Positions 10,516 to 21,761 of a DNA stretch of 64,000 nt are shown piece after piece. The notes below the pieces were generated by a model. It was not told the DNA's origin. It searched no databases and was given only the letters and a program-made list of their open reading frames with translations. The translations under genes and the position numbers were made by a program. The DNA comes from Erigeron canadensis (taxonomy: Eukaryota; Streptophyta; Magnoliopsida; Asterales; Asteraceae), in the NCBI RefSeq assembly GCF_010389155.1, contig NC_057767.1, forward strand, positions 20,471,723 through 20,535,722, read 5' to 3'. Position 1 is the stretch's first letter, and the number at the start of each line of letters is the position of its first letter.

Positions 10516-12048
10516 TAAAAAGAAAACCTTTTTACTTAAAATTCCTAATAAGGAAACCTATTTAAGTTTTGTCTATTAAAAAGATTTCATTTTTAAAAAA
10601 TTCTTAATAAAGGTAATGTCGTTAGTTTTTAACGTTAGTCATTCATTAAATGCCACGTCTGCATGCCATTTCATAAAAAACGCCTACATGGATATCTTAT
10701 GTGGTATTAAATGAGGGTGTATTGGTCCTTTTAACCTCCTTATCTTCTTCCTCAAATTCAACTAATATCTACATATATAATTATATACAATATCATTATA
10801 TCATCAATATCACACATTCAAGCCACCAAATTAAAGAAAGAAAAGTGGACGGTAATGTATGTAAAGGGTTTGTTGATCCTCATCTCTTTCCAATGATTTC
10901 CAATCTGCCTACCAAAATTCACACACTCTTTTGTCAATTATGTATAGGAATTTCGAATTACCTTCTTTTCCTTTTTCAACATTATATCCAGTATTTCGAT
11001 TTGGTTACCTTTTACTTACTATTTGAAGATACTAGATCTATACTATATATATATATGGGAAAAGTGAGTATGATCTAAGCTTAGATGGGAAACCCCTCAC
11101 ATAGAAATATTTTAATATTTATTTGAATTTTAAATAAATACATGGCCCCATGATTTTTATGATTATAAAAACCAAATGTGAGGGGTTCCTCATCTAAATT
11201 TAAATGAGGGACAATACCATACTCACTTCCCCTATATATATACACATATATAGACAAATTTATAATTATATATAATGATATATAAGAATTACATCAACGC
11301 GGCGGCCATTGTTGGAATCACCGACGGTGAAGGTTGTTGTGGTTGCGATGGTGGTTTTGGGACTCGCCGGCGGGAGTTTGATTGATTTGGGGATTTTTTT
11401 TATTCCAAATAACACCTCCGGCTGCCACCATCTTCGCTGACATCCGGACTTGATTCCTAAAAAGCGGTATGTAACTAATATTAGTCGAGCAAGTGCATTT
11501 CGCGAAATGAGAAAAATACACGATAAAAAATATATGACATCAATGGTCATAATTCATAAGCTAAAAAGGTCCAGTATATGTTTTTGATAGATGTTTTCAG
11601 ATTTAATATATCATTGAGAATATAAACGAATCTTGATGGATTTTTATATGGATTGCAGTTATAATATGTTTATGTGAATTGGATTTTCACATATAATATG
11701 GGTGTTTGGAGTTATCATATGTTTGAAAGTAAGATTAAGTATTTCTGGATTTGAAGATGAATATGTATAAAGAGATACAGATGGATCCATAGATATAGAT
11801 ATTGATTTAATTTTGGATAAAAGATAAAAGCTAAAAAGACCAATACACCTTCATGTAATACCACTTCATATGTCCATGTAAGCTATTTTAATGACATGAC
11901 ACTTAACGAATAACTAACATTAAAATCTAACGACATTACTTTTATTAAGAAACTTTTAGAAATAAAATCTTTTTAATAGACGATACTTAAATAGGTTCTC
12001 CTTATTAAGAATTTCGAATAAATAGGTTCCTTTGTATAGATTTTTCCC
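10516..12048. mobile_element. Long-TIR DNA element, possible Pack-MULE
   Basis: 10516-10745 and 11838-12048 are ~75-80% identical inverted repeats (landmarks AACCTATTTAAG, GTCTATTAAAAAGATTT, TAATGTCGTTAG, ACATGGA, GTATTGGTC). The right edge is TAGATTTTTCCC. Long terminal inverted repeats of 200+ bp fit Mutator-like or foldback elements. No transposase is present. The GC-richer interior 11290-11510 reads on the minus strand as a short open frame with acceptor- and donor-like edges and could be captured gene sequence. The parent gene is not recognised, and a 9-bp target duplication was not found. Confidence 0.55.
11057..11232. mobile_element. Nested 176-bp MITE
   Basis: Terminal inverted repeats of ~50 bp: left GGGAAAAGTGAGTATGATC...GAAACCCCTCACAT, right the complement of GGGAAGTGAGTATGGTATTG...GAACCCCTCACAT. 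It is flanked on both sides by TATATATA, which may be the target duplication. It is nested inside the long-TIR element. Confidence 0.75.
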
Positions 12049-13168
12049 TAACTTATTTACCCTTTAGATTACACTTGCAAAATTATTATAAATTTATCAT
12101 TATTACATAAAATGAGCTAATTAAAAGCTCCATAAAATGTCTTTTTAGGATCGGAGTAATTCTTTTTTTTTCCAATCATTAATGCTCAATTTTTATTTTA
12201 TTTAATGAATTTAATAGTTAAAAATATAATATTTTTAAATTAAATGTTTTATTTTTATTTAAAAATAACAATAACTGCCGATTATTTATTATTTTTATTA
12301 TTTTTTAATATACGAATATATTATTTATGCATTCAATCAATATCACTTAATATACTCAAACTTAATAATTAATTAAACATAATCCTAACTTTAGTTATTG
12401 AAGCATGAGGGGTTCTTTAGCCACATCCCACAAGGCAGGTTTCGAAACTAAGCTAAGTTTTTAAGAGTTTTCTTATAAAAATTTGGATTATAAGTTTGTT
12501 CTCTTTTCAAAACAAAAAGCATGAACATAAACGGATAAACATGTAAGCTTAGTGAAATAAACGTGACATTCTTTTTATGGTTTACCATACTCATCCATTA
12601 GAGCATTAGAGCAATAGGGTATGGAAGAAATATGCCGACCCCAAATGGTGACTTGGCAGTTAGCACCGAGCACTTGTCCATTTCTCTTATGATCTTTGCC
12701 GGACACTAGATCAAGGATCATCAAGATTCTTTGTTAACTCGCCGATTTGCAACATGCATAAATCTTGTTTGTCTGTAGTAATTTGTAGGCCCATCTATCT
12801 ATTAAATATCGTAAAATCTTTTGTGAGTGTTTTTTTTTATTATTATTATTAAGCATTTGTAAAAAGAGAAAGAATAAAGTATTTTAGTTAGTATTAAATT
12901 TCTTTAATATTTATTATCCAGTAGAAAAGATGAAGGAGAGATCATCATCATATCATATGGGTTATAAATTTCTTTAATATTTTCTATTATTAACGATTTT
13001 TTGTTGGTGTATCATGTATGCAAAATTTCTTCATTATTTTTTTTTTTTGGTGCATGTGATTAAATTTCTTATCCAGTATTTCTTGTTGATATGTGTAAAT
13101 TTCTTTAGTATTTCGTACCTAGTAGAACTTTTTCTATTATTAATATTAATAATATTGTTTTAGTATTA
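12049..13168. other. AT-rich intergenic, nothing recognised
   Basis: Low-complexity AT-rich DNA with repeated TTTCTTTAATATTT-like phrases at 12895-13120. No ORF or terminal repeats. Confidence 0.5.
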
Positions 13169-13685
13169 CCTTCGCGATGTAACATTACCATTACTAAAAG
13201 CATCATGTATGGTCATCAGATACATAACTATCTAGAATGACACCTTAACGTCACGTCAGTTTTCATCATTTCATTAGTTTTAGGCCGTTATGGACACAGA
13301 TCTACCCAGAACGCAGGACACAACTTTTTCTTTTTCTTTTATTTACTTTTATAGATTACATATATTTATTATTAAACTATTTTTATTTAACAATATACTA
13401 GTAGAAACTAAAAAGACATTAATAATAAAAAATAATGTCTTTTTAGTTTTTACTAGTATATTGTTAAATAAAAATAGTTTAATAATAAATATATGTAATC
13501 TATAAAAGTAAATAAAAGAAAAAGAAAAAGTTGTGTTCTGCGTTCTGGGTAAATCTGCATCCATAACGGCCTAAAACTAATGAAATGATGAAAACTGACG
13601 TGACGTTAAGGTGTCGTTCTAGATAGTTCTGTATCGGATGACCATACATGATGCTTTTAATAATGGTAATGTTACATCACGAAGG
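13169..13685. mobile_element. Near-perfect 517-bp palindrome
   Basis: Arms 13169-13426 and 13427-13685 are inverted copies with only scattered mismatches. The outer ends are CCTTCGCGATGTAACATTACC and its complement, the centre is around AGACATTAATAATAAAAAATAATGTCT. The 71-codon ORFs at 13290-13505 (+) and 13349-13564 (-) encode almost the same peptide because they are mirror images. That is an artefact of the palindrome, not two genes. The high arm identity implies a recent origin or ongoing arm-to-arm correction. Confidence 0.9.
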
Positions 13686-14250
13686 TGATAGTGCCACATT
13701 ATCACTCCACCACAACTACACAACTTTTAAAACAATAACCCTAAAAAATATACCTAACGATATTATAACAACCAATCAAAAACAATAAAAAAATTAACCA
13801 CACCATCACCACCTAACTCTTCCCAAGGTGGACACACCCACCTTCAGGCTTCCACAACACTACCACACAACCTCTTGTAATAGACCACCATGACAACACC
13901 GAGATGGAAGCCTTCCATCTTGTCCACACAAACATCATTATGCATTAGTAATGGTAGTATTACCACACCAAGGTCATAGTGTCACATCACCACTCCACCA
14001 CAACCACATCACTTCCATAACAATAACCTCACAACCTATACCCCATAATATTAAAACAACCAATCAAAAATAAAAGAAAACAATAAAAAAGTTAACCACA
14101 CCATCACCACCTAACTCTTCCCAATGTGGACACACCCACCTTGAGGCTTCCACATCACTACCACACTACCTATTGTAATGGACCACCTTGACGATACCGA
14201 GGTGGAAGTTAACACCTTGTCCACACCATGCACCATTACAAGGGCTCTTA
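13683..14250. repeat. Two tandem ~287-bp units
   Basis: Unit 1 (~13685-13970) and unit 2 (~13972-14250) share GTGATAGTGCCACAT.., CACTCCACCACAACCAC, CAACCAATCAAAAA, ACCACACCATCACCACC, CTCTTCCCAA.GTGGACAC and GACCACC.TGAC..ACCGAG.TGGAAG. The end of each unit (TAATGGTA.T.TTAC) matches the outer edge of the adjacent palindrome, so the two structures are related by descent. Confidence 0.8.
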
Positions 14251-14262
14251 CAAACACTCATG

Positions 14263-14584
14263 TCTATACTATTATATAAAAGAAATAACACACTCTCTCT
14301 CCCAAAATGTTGGAATGTAACCAAGCGAATGCAGGAAATTGCCCTTCAATTATTTCAATTCAAATGCATTTTTATCTTACTCATTCTCACATTCTCACTT
14401 CAATTGAATGTCCACTAATACTATTAATACATGTATTTTTTTTTGTTAATGTTGGTTGTTATTCATACTACGTTATCATCGTGGTATCTCCCTTAATTAA
14501 TTGTTCACTTATATTTTTTTTAGTAATCACGACATCGAATGCATTGTCAATGATATCCGCTGCAATACGCGAGTGTCATGCTAG
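14263..14584 (+). mobile_element. Non-autonomous Helitron, 322 bp
   Basis: 5' end TCTATACTATTATATAAAAG. The 3' end is CCGCTGCAATACGCGAGTGTCATG then CTAG at 14581-14584, followed by host T. ORFs across it (14188-14418, 14307-14714) run through both ends and have no domain. No coding capacity of its own. Confidence 0.65.
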
Positions 14585-16780
14585 TAGTAAGTTAAATTTG
14601 CACATTATTATAATCCATAGAAAAAAAAGATACCTATATCACATCTCGTATCGATCACAAATGTTATCAAAGCAAAGTTTTTTATACAAAAAGGAAAGTG
14701 ATATATTTTCCTAAAAAGCAATATCCTTAATCCCTTATAAAAACAAACTAGTCTCTTTATTTTAAGAAAATCAACACTTTTATTAATATTCCTAAATTAC
14801 CCCCTAAACAATCCTAATAAATTTATCATAATTTAGAAGAAGAATTTTATTACACAAGAAGAGAATTTTTACTACACATATTTTCAACCCAGTTGTGATC
14901 ATCAATTTTTATATTTAGTGTTAATTAAATTTAGGTTTTGATATTATATATTTTTAAGTTTATTGTGATCATCAACGATTACTATCTAGTATTATTAATC
15001 TAGGAATGGTTAATTTTTATGGTTAATTTTTTCACCTTATTACTTTTTTCACCTAATCCTCGACTTATTTTTAAATGATAACCACGGTTAAATACCTAAT
15101 CGTTGCATCTTTTGAAAGTGACCTAAACAACTTGTATTACCGTTAAAGCATCTCACGCGTACTAATAAATTGATTACATTAACAAGAGTAATACATCAAA
15201 TTTTCAGATTGATATTATGCTAAAAATCATCTTTTGATTTTTATCAAATATTATGCTAAAGGCTTATTTATTAGAAGATCAAATTAGTTTTGCTTAAATT
15301 AACGATGAATATAAGGAGGATGTGTAGTAATATGTAATTGTAAAGAATAAAAATGTAATAAATAAATGAAAATAGTAGGAAAGAAAATTCGTGATTGCAA
15401 AGAAAATTAATCTCGTAGTTTGATATAAATAGAGAATAAACATAGAAGAAATACAAAAATATATACGGAAAATATAAGAAAAAACAACACAAATTACACA
15501 GCTTAATTATTTTTTCCTTCAATAAATATTTAAAATTAATTAATAACAGCTTAATTATTTTTTCTTTCAATAAATAATTAAAATTAAATAATAAAATCAC
15601 AAAAACTTAAGAAAAAATCTCATTCATTGTAAATGGTTAATAACACATAAGGGTGAAGTGTGTGAGAGAGATGAGAGGGAGATGAGAGGTCTTCGGTCGC
15701 CACTCGCGCAAGATGAAGAGGGAGATGGGACGGCGAGATCGAAGCTCGCAGGGAGATGGAAGAGGGTTGGGGGAGGAGGGATTGAAGTTGTGACTTTTTC
15801 AAACGGTCATGTGACCGTTAAAGGGACTGCAGGTGTAAACTTTGACGTGCCAACGACTAAAAGTGAAAATCGGCCAAAACCTTTTTTTTTAATTATCTAA
15901 TACATACAACCGATTTCCACATTCAAAAACACAACAAAATCCCATTTTTACTCTATATTTCTTAATTCAAACACAAATAATAACATATTTTCATCATATG
16001 TAGTGGATGAGATACAAGATGAAGATGTCCATCATCGTCTTCGATATGATCTTACATAGCACGTTGGGAGATAAAATTTAGCTCATCCCGATGACCCGAC
16101 GGCTCAACCAACACCGATTGCCGATTTATTTATATAGTTTTTATGTTATTTTATGATCCGTATCTTTAAATTTTTAATCCCTAATAAAATGTATGTTTTT
16201 CTTTATATATTTGTTGAGTTCTAATTAAAGGGGTTAATTATATAAAGTTTATAATGTTAAGAATAAATTATTAAAATGTGAAGAAATTGTTGTAAGTGAT
16301 GGTTGCCACTAAAAGGAGGTTGGAGGGTTGAAATGTGGTGGAGTAACTTGATTGGATAATTGGAAGGAGATTAAGAGATGTAGACTGGAGAGTGATGATT
16401 AAAAACAAAAATATATTAGGTAATGACAAGTAAGGACATGCCCTTAGGGCATCCTTCAAAAAATCTTTAGTTTTGAACAAGTTTCAACGACAAAAGATAT
16501 CCAATGACACGCAAGGGCACCCCATTGGAGATAACCTTATAACCAATGTATATGGCTTGGGTATAGGCAAGTTTAAGTGTGAGGGGTAGAGTTTACCTTT
16601 ATTAGTCGTTGTGTCTTCGGACAGATTAATAGGGTTTTTCCTCCATCTTGTATTTAAAATAAATATTTCTATTTTAAGAAATATCTTTAGCGTAGACTCA
16701 GTTAAAACAGCATATGCGAAAACTTCCATTATCAAACCGAGACATGAAATTTAAAAAGAAATTCATCTTTAAAAATACTC
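14585..16780. other. Intergenic, mostly uncharacterised
   Basis: Contains a 48-bp tandem duplication and a GC-richer purine-rich patch (15658-15850) with short ORFs on both strands and no domain. Around 16300-16735 the minus-strand ORFs are also unsupported. No transposon ends were identified. Confidence 0.45.
15499..15594. repeat. 48-bp tandem duplication
   Basis: 15499-15546 and 15547-15594 are near-identical units starting CAGCTTAATTATTTTTTC, differing at about three positions. Confidence 0.9.
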
Positions 16781-17218
16781 GTAATACCCCAAACCAAAAT
16801 TCAACTTTTAAAAATAGGAAAGATTATTTGTAAACTTTAACTAAGTTTAGATATTGCCACATTAAAAAAAATTATAGATTAAGTTTTTATATAAACCCTT
16901 AAATTTTATATAAACCCCATAAATTTTACATAACTCTAAATTTTATATAAACCCCTTAACTTTTACATAGACTTTATTTACCTACTCCGTTTAAAAATAA
17001 TACTATTTTTGGCTTTTTACCCTTTTTCTACGCTTGTTTCTCGGAGCTAAATCTGGACCCCACTTTCAACCCAAACGTACATTGTATTTGCATTCATTGA
17101 ACTTGTAACATCAATTGCAATAAACCCTTTTCACTAATTACAATTTCATAACACAAGCACACACTCACAAAACGCAGATCTCTCCAGTTACACCACCTTC
17201 ATCTCCAATTCAACATTT

Positions 17219-17651
17219 GTAAGTCTTTTTCAGCATGATTTTTTCTCCCAATTATTATATAAGTTTTGTTTTGGTGTAATTTGACTTATTTCTCTAGTGG
17301 GTATTAAATCGTTGTTCCTATTTTAGCTTTGATTCTTGATTGTAGTGTTAAGTATCAATAAAGGTTTGAACTTTGCACTTTGTATACCAATCTTTGTGAA
17401 AAGTTCAACAACAAAAAAAAAGATGGTTATTTGTCACACCAGAAAAATAAATACCAAATTTTGGTGACTAATTAGGTTTTACTGTTTTAGCACATGGGTT
17501 TTTGTCATTTTGTGTATTAGATGTAAAAAAGGTTTAAACTTTCACTTGAAAACAAAAAAAAATTCTTGAAATATTGATTTCTTGTGTTTATAGAGTGTGA
17601 AATTGATGCTTAATTTAAGGAGGGATTTAGGAGATTTTTAGATTGACATAG
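17219..17651 (+). other. Putative 5'-UTR intron of the trihelix gene
   Basis: Donor GTAAGTC at 17219 follows a CT/CA-rich leader (17150-17218) typical of a plant 5' UTR. An acceptor in TTTAGATTGACATAG gives an end near 17651, 34 bp before the start codon. There is no upstream ATG in frame with the CDS. Another acceptor a few bases away is possible. Transcript evidence is lacking. Confidence 0.55.
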
Positions 17652-17685
17652 GATAGTTTGTTTGAGATATATTGATTAATTATCA

Positions 17686-19002
17686 ATGGAGAGTAATCTA
17701 TCATCTGGGAATATGATTTTGGGATCGGGTGGAAGTTTCGATTTGCAAAATTCTATGAGAGTTAATCAGCATCAACAACAACAAAACCCTTTTAATTTCC
17801 AGCAACAACATCATCAGCTTAACGTTCAATCTAGTAGACAACAAGGAGGCCTGAATCATCCTGTGATCCACGAAAGTTTCCCTTTACGAATGGGAACGAT
17901 TCAAGAATGTAATCGTCATAATCAGACGATTTCTTTGTCTGATTTTGGGAAAGGGGATAGGGGAAAGAGTTCTATAAGTGATGAGGATGAACCTAGTTTT
18001 AATGAAGATGGTCAGGAGAATCGGAATGATGAAAACCGTGGGAAAAATATGTCACAGTGGCATAGAGTGAAATGGAGTGATCCTATGGTGAGGCTTTTGA
18101 TAACTGCGGTCTCTTATTTAGGTGAGGATGCTTCGGTGGAAATTGGAGGTGGGACAAGAAGAAAGTATTTGAATTTGCAAAAGAAGGGTAAGTGGAAGTC
18201 TGTTTCTAAAGTTATGGCGGAAAGGGGTCATTTTGTTTCTCCTCAACAGTGTGAGGATAAGTTTAATGATTTAAATAAACGTTATAAACGACTTAATGAA
18301 ATTCTTGGTAGAGGTACTTCTTGTGAAGTTGTCGAGAATCCTTCCCTTCTTGATATGATGGATCATGTTTCTGATAAAGCAAAAGATGAAGTTAAAAAGA
18401 TTCTTAACTCTAAGCACTTGTACTATGAAGAAATGTGTTCGTATCATAACGCGAATCGTTTGCATCTTCCTCATGATCCTGAATTGCAGCGTTCACTGAG
18501 GTTTGCACTTAGAGCTCGAGATGATCATGAGAATGATGGAAGACGGGGGACACATGATGATCTTGATCTTGAGGAGGAGGATCACGATCCATACATAGAT
18601 GATCATGATGAGTATGATGACCATCAAACTCATCATAATCATGGTTTAAATATTGATCACAGAGTAGCATATAGTGTCGGTGAGGGATCTTCAAAAAGGG
18701 TAAAACCAAACGAGGGTTCACAACTGAAAGTGCAGGGTGACATGAATCAAGAAGGGATGAAAGCAAATCTTTTGCAAGACCAATGGATGAAACATCGGTT
18801 AGTACAACTTGAAGAGCAGAAGGTACATATTCAAGCACAAATGTTGGAATTGGAGAGAGAACGGTTTAAGTGGCAAAGGTTTCGCAGGAAAAAGGATATG
18901 GAACTAGAGATGATGAAGATGGAAAACGAGAAGATGAAATTGGAAAATGAACAAATGACGTTGGAATTAAAGCGTAAGGAGATGTCTACAGATCTTAGTT
19001 AG
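17686..19002 (+). CDS. Trihelix transcription factor, GT-gamma type
   Basis: 438-aa nuclear DNA-binding protein in a single exon. It has a Gln/His-rich N-terminus (residues 28-46), an acidic serine stretch (96-117) and a trihelix (Myb/SANT-like) domain at about 123-208. The domain opens QWHRVKWSDPMVRLLITAV, followed by GKWKSVSKVMAERG and QCEDKFNDLNKRYKRL; Trp130 and Trp170 are conserved core residues and Phe193 stands at the third position. A conserved block (HLPHDPELQRSLRFALRARD, ~260-279) follows, then an Asp/His-rich tract (290-320) and a C-terminal amphipathic coiled coil (~365-435) rich in EXXK patterns. This order matches the Arabidopsis AT1G21200/AT1G76870/HRA1 (AT3G10040) and rice OsGT-gamma group, several of which act in stress responses (established knowledge). 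Length (~440 aa) fits the family and the frame is intact. The start is the first in-frame ATG after the UTR intron. The exact orthologue is not determined. Confidence 0.93.
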   Translation: MESNLSSGNMILGSGGSFDLQNSMRVNQHQQQQNPFNFQQQHHQLNVQSSRQQGGLNHPVIHESFPLRMGTIQECNRHNQTISLSDFGKGDRGKSSISDEDEPSFNEDGQENRNDENRGKNMSQWHRVKWSDPMVRLLITAVSYLGEDASVEIGGGTRRKYLNLQKKGKWKSVSKVMAERGHFVSPQQCEDKFNDLNKRYKRLNEILGRGTSCEVVENPSLLDMMDHVSDKAKDEVKKILNSKHLYYEEMCSYHNANRLHLPHDPELQRSLRFALRARDDHENDGRRGTHDDLDLEEEDHDPYIDDHDEYDDHQTHHNHGLNIDHRVAYSVGEGSSKRVKPNEGSQLKVQGDMNQEGMKANLLQDQWMKHRLVQLEEQKVHIQAQMLELERERFKWQRFRRKKDMELEMMKMENEKMKLENEQMTLELKRKEMSTDLS

Positions 19003-19882
19003 TTTGCCTTGATTTCAACCTAAGGTTTGCCTAAGGATTGATTTTTTATTTCTCTTCTTGATTTTCATTTTTGGGTAGCAGCTCCTATCTTGTTTAAAAG
19101 TTGAAATCGTGTCTTATTAACCACCGGTTTAAACTTTTTATATTCTATGGGATTAATAACTACAATCTGCAAAGTTTGGTTGTCTGGTTTTTTGGTTTAG
19201 ATTGTTTATAGAAATGTTAAATGTTATCGTCTCTGCACCTTACATGTGATTTCAAAATATGAGTATTGTAGTTTTGTAATGTTTGTGTGTGCGTTTTATG
19301 AGGAAAAGATTATCATTTGCTTGGTTCTTTTTACTTGGCTGATTACATGTGTATTTGACCACAAACAACAGGCGTCGCTTGTTAGCATGACGTGCTTTTT
19401 AGCTCATGCCATATTCTTCCTTCATATCTGTCTAGTAGCATACGGGAGTTATAATTTAGACTTGGCAAAACGGGCATGTGAAATATGGGTCGGGTCAGAT
19501 AATGGGTGTTTGACTATTTTCTATGGTGTTTGTCAAGACAATTAGATAGTTGACAGATCTTCTAAATCAGCAAACAAAACAGAGGGTTTCAAACCCTCCG
19601 TCTCTTGGGGTTGAGACAACTGATGCTGTAACGAATTCTTGATCGTAAACTTCTTATATGTTCAAAGAGTCCAATTGTTTGTTTCATATCCATATGTGAT
19701 GGTATTATCAAATTCTTTTCCGAGTTATTAGACCTTCGAAGTTTGAACAGTGTTTATTGAACATTTACGTTTTGGGGGTTTTGGCACATTTCTTAATAGC
19801 TGTGGTTTAGAGGTGGCAACATAGTCGGGCTGGGTCAATTTTGTCTTGGGGGTTGATTCGCATACACTTTTTGGTCAAGTAA

Positions 19883-19915
<33 letters not shown>

Positions 19916-20360
19916 TTGAAAGGTAAATTACAAAAAGTTTGTATTGAGCACATTCATATATGTAATGCTCCCAGAGGCTTTGGGATATAAATGAGTGGTC
20001 CATCACGGTGTGGATCCATTCTTTTCTTTTAAATTAAGGTGTGCTAAAACCGGAACAGAGATCACTGAACTGTTTATTCCAAGACGGTGAGTCTTCTTCA
20101 CAAATTGTTACACAAATGTATCGATAAGGCCATAAGGGACTAAGGGTATTCCTGTTCGAAGTTTATTGTTAGGCGGGTCTTTTTAAATTTAATATTAGGC
20201 AGAAAGTATGCGTTTGAGAATTTAATTGTGACAAATGACAAATTAGAAAACAATATGATTGTGACATGTAATAAAAAATAATTGAATTAGCTTCTAGCTA
20301 AATGGATATGTGTTATAACATGAAAACAATATGTTGTACTTTCCCTGATAACTTAATGGT
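19003..20360. other. 3' flank of the trihelix gene, intergenic
   Basis: T-rich 3' UTR-like sequence to ~19250, then no supported gene. The 99-codon ORF at 19246-19545 has no domain and ends in sequence of generic repeat type. A (TA)n microsatellite lies at 19885-19907. Confidence 0.5.
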
Positions 20361-20365
20361 TTAGG

Positions 20366-20760
20366 CACCAGTTTTCCCTGATAATTTAATGGTTTAGCAC
20401 CAGTTTCATGCTGAAAGTCTTGAAGTCTCGAGTTCGACATATAGGAAAGATATTTTAAGGTATTTCACAAATAAAGTCCTCCAGAAGCAGGACTGAGGGG
20501 GCAGAGTTTTATCCCAATTAAATGTCGTGCCTTCGGGTGGTTTAGTTGGGAGTTTCTCCTCCTACTAGGTATTGAGGGTCCTGGAAGTTTTGAGTTCAAG
20601 ACATGGGAAAGACATTTTAAGGTATTTCACAAATAAAGTTCTGCAGAAGCAGGACTAAGGGGCATGGTTTTATTCCAATTAAATGTCGTGCCTTCGAGCG
20701 GTTTAGTTGAGAGTTTCTCCTCCTATTAGATATTGAGGGTGAGAGGCCTCTCTAGCGCGG
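20366..20760 (+). repeat. Tandemly duplicated SINE-like sequence
   Basis: Two ~165-bp copies (about 20410-20580 and 20581-20745) share GAGTTC.A.ACAT.GGAAAGA, TTTTAAGGTATTTCACAAATAAAGT, AGAAGCAGGACT and AATGTCGTGCCTTCG..GGTTTAGTTG. GTTCGAC-like text before each body resembles the B box of tRNA-derived SINEs, and the first copy is preceded by a doubled TTTTCCCTGATAA.TTAATGGTTTAG. No pol III terminator or clean target duplication was found, so SINE is a best guess. Confidence 0.45.
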
Positions 20761-21022
20761 ATCAGGTTAAAATAACGTAAGTTAGATCCCTTGTTGCGAG
20801 CAAATGATTCACACCTTTCAAAAAAAATACAATTGTTTGTTTAAGAAGAGAAAAATTTATCAATATTTTGCACCATTGGCCACAATCTTGTTTTTTGGGC
20901 TCCGGGTCTATTTAATACGAGTATTAATGGAAGTATTTGCGCATGCGCCAATGATGCAGCGACGACTTTGTGACGGAGGCGACGGATGATTATGGTGGTG
21001 GTGACGTCAAATGATGAGGTAA

Positions 21023-21317
21023 TCTATACTATATTATAATAAAAATAACACTTTATCTTTAGAAATGTTGAAAAATATGTAATATTTTCACTTAACACTC
21101 CTTAGAATATTTTCATCTATACTACACCCTTAACTTTAATGATTAAATTACACTATCAATCATTTATCTTTTAAAATATCTCTATTAACCCTTTACATAA
21201 ATTACTTTTACATCAATTATCTACACCACTCGGCGCCTCATCCACCACCAACAGTCGCCCCCAGCATTACATTGTCGCCATCATGACCATCGCCGCATCG
21301 CGCGAGTAACGTGTTAG
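21023..21317 (+). mobile_element. Non-autonomous Helitron, 295 bp
   Basis: Clean ends: A|TCTATACTATATTATAATA at 21023 and ATCGCGCGAGTAACGTG then TTAG|T at 21314-21317, consistent with insertion between A and T without duplication. The interior carries the family's CCACCACC and ATTACATTGTCGCC text before the 3' hairpin. No ORF. Confidence 0.7.
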
Positions 21318-21761
21318 TTAATATACAAATATTTAGGGGTAGATAATATTTTTTAAAATATAAAAATTGACTAATGGTGTAATTTCATCACTCAAGAAAA
21401 TGATTAATTTTTTTAAAAGTTTAACCTAAAAATCCTTTTTAATGGAAAAATCAATGGATAAAATAAGGAACGAGATTTAGTGGAATTTAAGTGTTATCAT
21501 CGTCTTGTAGTTTTAGATTAATTTTTAGGAGAATATATCAATCTTTTTATACTAATTCGTTAACGATCAATTCGTATCTCATTTTTTTTTTTTAAACTTT
21601 GAACATGGGATGGAAGAATTATTTTAAGGTATGAGAGAGATACCGAATAATTTATAAAAATTTAAAAGCAAACATACATAATGACAGGCTAATTATAGGT
21701 TAGGATGTTGAATACGTTAGACCACTAACCGCAATTAACAATTTATTGGATGGATTCCCAA
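21318..21761. other. Intergenic, nothing recognised
   Basis: AT-rich sequence. Part may be the 5' side of the LINE remnant that resumes after the MITE, but no coding homology is visible here. Confidence 0.4.

Noticed and set aside
13290..13564. Two 71-codon ORFs on opposite strands with nearly the same protein
   Set aside because: They are mirror images generated by the palindrome at 13169-13685 and have no domain or promoter.
18271..18838. Minus-strand ORFs under the trihelix gene
   Set aside because: Antisense shadows of a well-supported gene.
20366..20460. tRNA gene
   Set aside because: Only B-box-like text is present; no cloverleaf or anticodon arm can be drawn.
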